DNA of 64,000 nucleotides from Streptomyces sp. WM6386 (GTDB lineage: Bacteria; Actinomycetota; Actinomycetes; Streptomycetales; Streptomycetaceae). Shown here piece by piece: positions 58,627 to 64,000 of this stretch. The DNA is taken from positions 62,001-126,000 of the forward strand of contig NZ_JXTE01000005.1 of assembly GCF_000972385.1 (NCBI RefSeq). The letters run 5' to 3'. The position numbers were made by a program, and so were the translations under genes. A model generated the notes under the pieces. It saw only the letters and a list, made by a program, of their open reading frames with translations. It was not told the DNA's origin and made no database searches. Position 1 is the stretch's first letter; each line of letters opens with the position of its first letter.

Positions 58627-61437
58627 ATGCAGACCTCGCCGGACCGGCACGAGTACCCCGCGCACTGGGAAGCCGACGTGGTGCTGCGCGACGGCGGCAC
58701 CGCGCGCATCCGCCCCATCACCGTTGATGACGCCGAGCGCCTGGTCAGCTTCTACGAGCAGGTGTCGGACGAGTCGAAGTACTACCGCTTCTTCGCGCCC
58801 TACCCTCGCCTGTCCGCCAAGGACGTCCACCGCTTCACGCACCACGACTTTGTGGACCGGGTGGGACTCGCCGCCACGGTCGGCGGTGAGTTCATCGCCA
58901 CCGTACGCTACGACCGCATCGGCACCGACGGAATGCCCGCGTCCGCTCCGGCCGACGAGGCCGAGGTCGCCTTCCTCGTGCAGGACGCCCACCAGGGCCG
59001 CGGCGTCGCCTCCGCCCTCCTCGAACACATCGGGGCCGTCGCCCGCGAGCGCGGCATCCGCCGCTTCGCCGCCGAGGTGCTGCCCGCCAACAACAAGATG
59101 ATCAAGGTGTTCAGGGACGCCGGGTACACCCAGAAGCGCAGCTTCGAGGACGGCGTCGTCCGCCTGGAGTTCGACCTCGAACCCACCGACCGCTCCCTCG
59201 CCGTGCAGTACGCGCGCGAGCAGCGCGCCGAGGCGAGGTCGGTGCAGCGGCTGCTGACGCCCGGCTCGGTCGCCGTGATCGGCGTCGGCCGCGCCCGCGG
59301 CGGCGTGGGCCGCGGCATCTTCGACAACATCCGCGACGCCGGCTTCACGGGCCGGCTGTACGCCGTGAACCAGGCCTTCCCCGACAAGGAGCTCGACGGG
59401 GTTCCCGCCTACCGCTCGGTGCGTGACATCGAGGGGCCCGTCGACCTCGCGGTCGTGGCCGTGCCCGCCGAGCACGTCCCCCAGGTCGTCACCGAGTGCG
59501 GCGAGCACGGCGTGCAGGGACTCGTGGTGATCTCCGCCGGGTACGCCGAGAGCGGGCCCGAGGGACGCGAACGGCAGCGCGAACTCGTGCGGCACGCGCG
59601 CGCGTACGGCATGCGGATCATCGGGCCCAACGCCTTCGGCATCATCAACACCAACCCGGACGTACAGCTGAACGCGTCCCTGGCCAACGAGAAGCCCCGC
59701 CCCGGCCGTATCGGCCTCTTCGCCCAGTCCGGCGCCATCGGCATCGCGCTGCTGTCCCGGCTGCACCGACGCGGCGGCGGCGTCACGGGGACCACCGGCG
59801 TGTCCACCTTCGTCTCCTCCGGCAACCGCGCGGACGTCTCCGGCAACGATGTCCTGCAGTACTGGTACGACGACCCGGACACCGACGTCGTCCTCATGTA
59901 CCTGGAGTCCATCGGCAACCCGCGCAAGTTCACCCGCCTCGCCCGCCGCACCGCGGCCGCCAAGCCGCTGGTCGTCGTCCAGAGCGCCGGTGCCGCCCCC
60001 CAGGGGCATGCCGTACGGGCCACCCGGCTGCCGCACTCGACGGTGTCCGCCCTGCTCCGGCAGGCCGGTGTGATCCGCGTGGACACGATCACCGAGCTCG
60101 TCGACACCGGCCTGCTGCTCGCCCGGCAGCCCCTCCCCGGCGGCCCGCGCGTGGCGATCCTCGGCAACTCCGAGTCCCTGGGCCTGCTGACCTACGACGC
60201 CTGCCTCTCCGAGGGGCTCAGGCCGCTGACCCCGCTGGACCTGACGACGGCCGCCTCGCCGGCGGACTTCCACACGGCCCTGTCGCGCGCGTTGGCGGAC
60301 GACACCTGCGACGCGGTGGTCGTGACCGCGATACCCGCCGTGGGGGAGGGTTCCGCCGGGGACGCGGCGCTCGCCGAGGCGCTCAGGTCGGCGGCCGAGC
60401 GGGTGCCGGGCAAGCCGGTGCTGGTGGTCCATGTCGAGCTGGGCGGACTCGCGGAAGCACTGTCCGCCGCGGCCAGCACGGCACCGCAGGCCGCCACGCC
60501 GAGCGCCTCCCACCCCTTCCGCGCCCTGGACCGCCTCGCCGTCAGGACCCCGGAAGAGGCACCCCGGAGCTGCTCCCGCCTCATCCCCGCCTACCCTGCC
60601 GCAGAGCGTGCCGTCCGCGCCCTCGGCGAAGCCGTGAAGTACGCCCAGTGGCGACGCGACGCCGCCGAGCCGGGCAAGGTGCCCGAGCATGAGGACATCG
60701 ACGAGAAGGGCGCCGCCGAGCTGATCGACGGCCTCCTCGCGCGCGGACAGGGCCTGACCCTCGGCACCGACGAGACCTGCGAACTCCTCGGCAAGTACGG
60801 CGTCCAGGTGCACCGGGCCCTGCCCGCACCCACCCCCGACGACGCCGCCCGAGCCGCCGCCACCCTCGGCTACCCCGTCGCCCTCAAGGCCACCGCCCCG
60901 CACCTCAGGCACCGCGCCGACCTGGGCGGCGTACGCCTTGATCTCACGGACGAGGAACAACTGCTGCGGGCCTACGCCGAGTTGACCGAGCTGTTCGGGA
61001 CGCCCGAGGAGCTGCGCCCGGTCGTGCAGCGGATGGCGCCACGCGGCGTGGACACCGTCGTACGGGCCGTCATCGACCCCGCGGCCGGAGCCGTGCTCTC
61101 CTTCGGGCTCGCCGGGGCCGCCTCGCAGCTGCTCGAGGACGTCGCGCACCGGCTCATTCCGGTCACCGACCGGGAGGCGACCTCTCTGGTCCGCTCCATC
61201 CGGACGGCACCGCTCCTGTTCGGCTGGAGAGGCTCGGCGCCCGTCGACACGGCGGCCCTGGAGGAGCTTCTGCTGAGGGTGTCCCGCCTCGTCGACGACC
61301 ACCCCGAGGTCGTCGCGGTGACCCTGGAACCGGTCGTCGTCGCCCCGCACGGCCTGAGCGTCCTCGGCGCGTCCGTACGCCTGGCGCCCCCGCCCGCCCG
61401 CGACGACCTCGGCCCTCGGACCCTGCCCGCGTACTGA
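58627..61437 (+). CDS. Protein acetyltransferase: GNAT fused to NDP-forming acyl-CoA synthetase (Pat-like)
   Basis: A 936-aa fusion. Residues ~15-200 are a GNAT domain with the acetyl-CoA loop HQGRGVASALLEH near 120-132. Residues ~210-700 are the CoA-binding and ligase-CoA domains of the ADP-forming acyl-CoA synthetase fold (SVAVIGVGRARGGVG, GPNAFGIINTNP, FAQSGAIGIALL), and ~720-930 an ATP-grasp part (LLGKYGVQVHRALPAPT, YPVALKATAPHLRHR). Pat enzymes of this kind acetylate lysines in acyl-CoA synthetases and other enzymes; in Streptomyces the GNAT part lies at the N-terminus, as here. ATG 58627 is 7 nt behind TAATCT, so probably leaderless. Confidence 0.88.
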   Translation: MQTSPDRHEYPAHWEADVVLRDGGTARIRPITVDDAERLVSFYEQVSDESKYYRFFAPYPRLSAKDVHRFTHHDFVDRVGLAATVGGEFIATVRYDRIGTDGMPASAPADEAEVAFLVQDAHQGRGVASALLEHIGAVARERGIRRFAAEVLPANNKMIKVFRDAGYTQKRSFEDGVVRLEFDLEPTDRSLAVQYAREQRAEARSVQRLLTPGSVAVIGVGRARGGVGRGIFDNIRDAGFTGRLYAVNQAFPDKELDGVPAYRSVRDIEGPVDLAVVAVPAEHVPQVVTECGEHGVQGLVVISAGYAESGPEGRERQRELVRHARAYGMRIIGPNAFGIINTNPDVQLNASLANEKPRPGRIGLFAQSGAIGIALLSRLHRRGGGVTGTTGVSTFVSSGNRADVSGNDVLQYWYDDPDTDVVLMYLESIGNPRKFTRLARRTAAAKPLVVVQSAGAAPQGHAVRATRLPHSTVSALLRQAGVIRVDTITELVDTGLLLARQPLPGGPRVAILGNSESLGLLTYDACLSEGLRPLTPLDLTTAASPADFHTALSRALADDTCDAVVVTAIPAVGEGSAGDAALAEALRSAAERVPGKPVLVVHVELGGLAEALSAAASTAPQAATPSASHPFRALDRLAVRTPEEAPRSCSRLIPAYPAAERAVRALGEAVKYAQWRRDAAEPGKVPEHEDIDEKGAAELIDGLLARGQGLTLGTDETCELLGKYGVQVHRALPAPTPDDAARAAATLGYPVALKATAPHLRHRADLGGVRLDLTDEEQLLRAYAELTELFGTPEELRPVVQRMAPRGVDTVVRAVIDPAAGAVLSFGLAGAASQLLEDVAHRLIPVTDREATSLVRSIRTAPLLFGWRGSAPVDTAALEELLLRVSRLVDDHPEVVAVTLEPVVVAPHGLSVLGASVRLAPPPARDDLGPRTLPAY

Positions 61438-61460
61438 GAACACCCCTGAGCGGTGCCTCG

Positions 61461-61483
61461 CAGTCAGTGGTCCCCCGTAGGAT
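61461..61483 (+). promoter_or_regulatory. Leaderless promoter of the DUF5998 gene, partly PafBC-like
   Basis: CAGTCAGTG at 61461-61469, exactly 8 nt, and TAGGAT at 61478-61483 fit the damage-promoter layout with two mismatches in the first element. The -10 ends 7 nt before the ATG and no ribosome site intervenes. Confidence 0.45.
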
Positions 61484-61490
61484 GGGGGGC

Positions 61491-62078
61491 ATGGCCAAGA
61501 CCAGTACGACGACCCAGGGGCTGCGAGCGGCGATCGAGCGCAGCGGCTACTACCCGGCCCTCGTGGCCGAGGCGGTGGAGGCCGCTGTGGGTGGCGAGCC
61601 CATCCGGTCGTACCTGGTCCACCAGGAGACGACGTTCGACCAGAACGAGGTGCGGCGGCATGTGACCGTGCTCGTCCTCACCGGCAACCGCTTCATCGTC
61701 AGCCACACCGACGAGCAGGCTGCCGACAGCACCTCCCCGACGCCCTACGCCACGACGTCCACGGAGTCCGTGAAGCTTGGCCGGATCTCGTCGGTCGTGC
61801 TCAGCCGAGTGGTCGCCAACCCGGAGCAGTACCAGCCGGGCACCCTGCCCCGCGAGGTCGTCCTGACCATCGGCTGGGGCGCCGTCTCCCGGATCGACCT
61901 GGAGCCCGCCGCCTGCGGCGACCCCAACTGCGAGGCCGACCACGGCTACACGGGCAACTCGACCGCCGACGACCTCAGCCTGCGGGTCAGCGAGGCCGGC
62001 GACGGCCCCGACACGGTCCGCCAGACCCTCGCCTTCGCCCAGTCCCTCTCCGAGGCGACCGCGGACACCGCACACTGA
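61491..62078 (+). CDS. DUF5998 family protein
   Basis: A 195-aa actinobacterial protein of unknown function. The conserved core reads GLRAAIERSGYYPALVAEAVEAAVGGEPIRSYLVHQETTFD, VRRHVTVLVLTGNRFIVSHTDE, and a metal-like CGDPNCEADHGYTG near 141-154. The beta-rich middle with a late Cys/His cluster could bind zinc. ATG 61491 follows a TAGGAT -10 by 7 nt. Its stop overlaps the ATG of the phosphodiesterase gene (TGATG), so the two are one operon. Confidence 0.85.
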   Translation: MAKTSTTTQGLRAAIERSGYYPALVAEAVEAAVGGEPIRSYLVHQETTFDQNEVRRHVTVLVLTGNRFIVSHTDEQAADSTSPTPYATTSTESVKLGRISSVVLSRVVANPEQYQPGTLPREVVLTIGWGAVSRIDLEPAACGDPNCEADHGYTGNSTADDLSLRVSEAGDGPDTVRQTLAFAQSLSEATADTAH

Positions 62079-63271
62079 TGGCGCAGCCCACCGCCTGGGA
62101 GCCCTACCCGGAACCACTGGCCGTCGACTCCGCACCGCTGCCCGAGTACGGCAGCGGCTCCCTCGCCGACCTCCTGCCCACGCTCGCCGCCGGCATGGGC
62201 GTACCCGGCACGACCGCCACGATCACCGAGCTGACCCCCGCCGACCGGAACTGTGTGTTCCTGATCGACGGCCTCGGCTGGGAACAACTGCTGGCGCACC
62301 CGGACGAGGCCCCCTACCTGGCCTCGCTGCTCGCGGGCTCGCGCGGCGGCACCGGCCGGCCGATCACCGCCGGCTACCCGGCGACCACCGCGACCTCCCT
62401 CGCCTCCGTCGGCACCGGACTGCCGCCGGGCGCACACGGACTGCCCGGTTACACCGTGCGCAACCCCGACACCGGCGAGCTCATGAACCAGCTGCGCTGG
62501 CAGCCGTGGACGCAGCCGCGTGTGTGGCAGCCGTACCCCACGGTCTTCCAGCTCGCCCAGGACGCGGGCGTGCACACGGCGCAGGTGTCCTCACCGACCT
62601 TCGAGAACACCCCACTGACCAAGGTCGCGCTGAGCGGCGGCAAGTTCCTCGGCCGGTTGGCGGGCGAGGACCGCATGGACCTCGCGGCCGAGCAACTGGC
62701 CGCCGCCGACCGCGCGCTGGTCTACACGTACTACGCCGAACTCGACGGCGCGGGACACCGCTTCGGCGTCGACTCCGACACCTGGCGCGGCCAGCTCATG
62801 CACGTGGACCGTCTGGTGCAGCGCCTCGCGGAACAACTCCCGCCGCGCAGCGCGCTCTACGTCACCGCGGACCACGGCATGGTCGACATCCCCTTCGACG
62901 AGCAGCACCGCATCGACTTCGACGAGGACTGGGAGCTGCGCGCCGGGGTCGCCCTGCTGGGCGGTGAGGGCCGGGCCCGCCACGTCTACGCGGTGCCGGG
63001 CGCCGAGAACGACGTCCTGACCTGCTGGCGCGAGGTGCTCGGCGAGCAGTTCTGGGTGGCCTCGCGGGACGAGGCGATCGCGGCCGGCTGGTTCGGTCCC
63101 CAGGTCGACGACCGGGTGTACGCGCGCCTCGGCGACGTGGTCGCGGCCGCGCGGGACGACGTCCTGATCATCGCGTCCGAGCGGGAGCCCAAGGAGTCGG
63201 CGATGGTCGGCAACCACGGTTCGATGACCCCCGCGGAGCAGTTGGTCCCGCTGCTCGAAGTACGCTCCTGA
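62078..63271 (+). CDS. Nucleotide pyrophosphatase/phosphodiesterase (alkaline phosphatase superfamily)
   Basis: Metal-dependent phosphodiesterase of 397 aa without a signal peptide. Seen: FLIDGLGWEQL with the first metal aspartate, the nucleophile region GYPATTATSLASVGTGLPPGAHGLPGY, YYAELDGAGHRFG with Asp and His, TADHGMVDIP with the Asp-His pair, and a late NHGSMTP with the last His. This is the NPP pattern. It may hydrolyse nucleotides or phosphodiesters in the cytoplasm. It is coupled by a one-base overlap to the DUF5998 gene, and thymidine kinase follows after 46 nt, which suggests nucleotide handling. Confidence 0.88.
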   Translation: MAQPTAWEPYPEPLAVDSAPLPEYGSGSLADLLPTLAAGMGVPGTTATITELTPADRNCVFLIDGLGWEQLLAHPDEAPYLASLLAGSRGGTGRPITAGYPATTATSLASVGTGLPPGAHGLPGYTVRNPDTGELMNQLRWQPWTQPRVWQPYPTVFQLAQDAGVHTAQVSSPTFENTPLTKVALSGGKFLGRLAGEDRMDLAAEQLAAADRALVYTYYAELDGAGHRFGVDSDTWRGQLMHVDRLVQRLAEQLPPRSALYVTADHGMVDIPFDEQHRIDFDEDWELRAGVALLGGEGRARHVYAVPGAENDVLTCWREVLGEQFWVASRDEAIAAGWFGPQVDDRVYARLGDVVAAARDDVLIIASEREPKESAMVGNHGSMTPAEQLVPLLEVRS

Positions 63272-63317
63272 AACCTCCCGCTGCCGTCCTCCCTCGCCGA
63301 AAGGTGCTCAACCCCCC

Positions 63318-63965
63318 ATGCCCGAGCTGGTGTTCTTCTCCGGAACCATGGACTGCGGGAAGTCGACCCTGGCTCTCCAGATCGAGCACAACCGCTCCGC
63401 GCGCGGCCTGCAGGGCGTGATCTTCACCCGGGACGACCGCGCGGGCGAGGGCAAACTCTCCTCCCGCCTCGGCCTGGTCACGGACGCGGTGGAGGTCGAG
63501 GACGGCCAGGACCTGTACGCCTACCTGGTCGACCACCTCTCCCGGGGAGGCCGCGCGGACTACGTCATCGCCGACGAGGCACAGTTCCTGGCCCCCGGGC
63601 AGATCGACCAGCTCGCCCGCGTCGTCGACGACCTGGGCCTCGACGTCTATGCCTTCGGCATCACGACGGACTTCCGCTCCAAGCTGTTCCCGGGCTCCCA
63701 GCGCCTGGTGGAACTGGCCGACCGCGTAGAGGTGTTGCAGGTCGAGGCCCTCTGCTGGTGCGGCGCCCGCGCCACGCACAACGCCCGCACGATAGGGGGC
63801 GAGATGGTCGTGGAAGGCGCTCAGGTGGTCGTGGGCGACGTCAACCAGGCGGAAGCGATCGGGTACGAGGTCCTGTGCCGTCGTCATCACCGCCGCCGGA
63901 TGACGGCGGCCACGGCACGGGCGGCGGCGCTGTCTCCCGACGTGCTGCCGGTCACCACCGTCTGA
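63318..63965 (+). CDS. tdk: Thymidine kinase (type II)
   Basis: Phosphorylates thymidine with ATP in the salvage route to dTTP. The 215-aa protein has the P-loop GTMDCGKST at residues 9-17, the Walker B-like ADEAQFL, the lasso-region CWCGARATHNARTIGGE with its zinc cysteines, and a later CRRHH zinc pair. The stop at 63963-63965 is inside the window. It is the last gene of the DUF5998-phosphodiesterase group. The remaining 35 bases of the window hold nothing identifiable. Confidence 0.94.
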   Translation: MPELVFFSGTMDCGKSTLALQIEHNRSARGLQGVIFTRDDRAGEGKLSSRLGLVTDAVEVEDGQDLYAYLVDHLSRGGRADYVIADEAQFLAPGQIDQLARVVDDLGLDVYAFGITTDFRSKLFPGSQRLVELADRVEVLQVEALCWCGARATHNARTIGGEMVVEGAQVVVGDVNQAEAIGYEVLCRRHHRRRMTAATARAAALSPDVLPVTTV

Positions 63966-64000
63966 GGGCCCGGCACGGCGGTCACCTTCTTGTCCGTCCC

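Noticed and set aside
1..64000. CRISPR arrays, tRNA or rRNA genes, insertion sequences and transposases
   Set aside because: I looked for evenly spaced repeats, tRNA-like cloverleaf ends and transposase motifs and saw none. The gene order looks like stable core chromosome.

Overview
The window is a 64-kb piece of Streptomyces core chromosome. The evidence is very high GC with strong third-position GC in every real gene, many GTG/TTG starts, many probable leaderless genes, and a gene order that I remember from S. coelicolor (siderophore genes, dinG, lexA, nrdR-nrdJ, rnhB, recQ, whiH-hrdB, parE ... parC, M16 peptidases, ptsH, thymidine kinase). Products were named from motifs and family knowledge; no database search was run.

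Layout. 1-3.3 kb: end of a hydroxamate-type (NIS) siderophore cluster. 3.8-10.9 kb: DNA repair and nucleotide supply (dinG, lexA, nrdR, nrdJ). 11-14.2 kb: TerD protein, DUF4937 protein, histidine phosphatase, ADP-ribosylglycohydrolase. 14.5-16.9 kb: MFS efflux pump and divergent TetR repressor with two matching operators. 17-23.6 kb: rnhB, two unrecognised conserved proteins, a RecQ helicase fused to a phosphoribosyltransferase-like domain, DUF4192 protein. 23.9-29.8 kb: glycogen-debranching-like enzyme, NUDIX-winged-helix protein, fused ABC transporter. 30-34.2 kb: whiH, hrdB, secreted trypsin-like protease, small zinc-ribbon protein. 34.6-44.2 kb: parE, a membrane protein with a two-component system, DUF485 protein and acetate-type symporter, followed by a DcuS/DcuR-like system. 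44.3-47.8 kb: iron-box-controlled Suc_Fer protein, an HTH-citrate synthase fusion and a divergent citrate synthase around an AT-rich operator array. 47.8-49.3 kb: small accessory patch (DUF6082 and a small orphan). 49.4-58.4 kb: CobW-type GTPase, parC, two M16 peptidase subunits, an M23 endopeptidase under a c-di-AMP riboswitch, GntR regulator, HPr. 58.6-64 kb: GNAT/acyl-CoA-synthetase fusion, DUF5998 protein, phosphodiesterase, thymidine kinase.

How the parts work together. A genome-maintenance theme runs through the window. dinG and recQ carry the actinobacterial RecA-independent damage promoter (TTGTCRGTG-N8-TANNNT) just upstream of leaderless starts; parC has a near match, and the acetyltransferase and DUF5998 genes have weaker ones. 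lexA carries its own SOS box. NrdR boxes precede nrdR-nrdJ. Development is represented by whiH (with a WhiG-type promoter) and hrdB. Two promoter regions (hrdB and the DUF4937 gene) share a 14-bp site that fits the Streptomyces Crp motif. The least explained unit is the HTH-citrate synthase fusion facing a citrate synthase across repeated TTGANTCAA sites. It looks like an enzyme fold turned into a transcription regulator.
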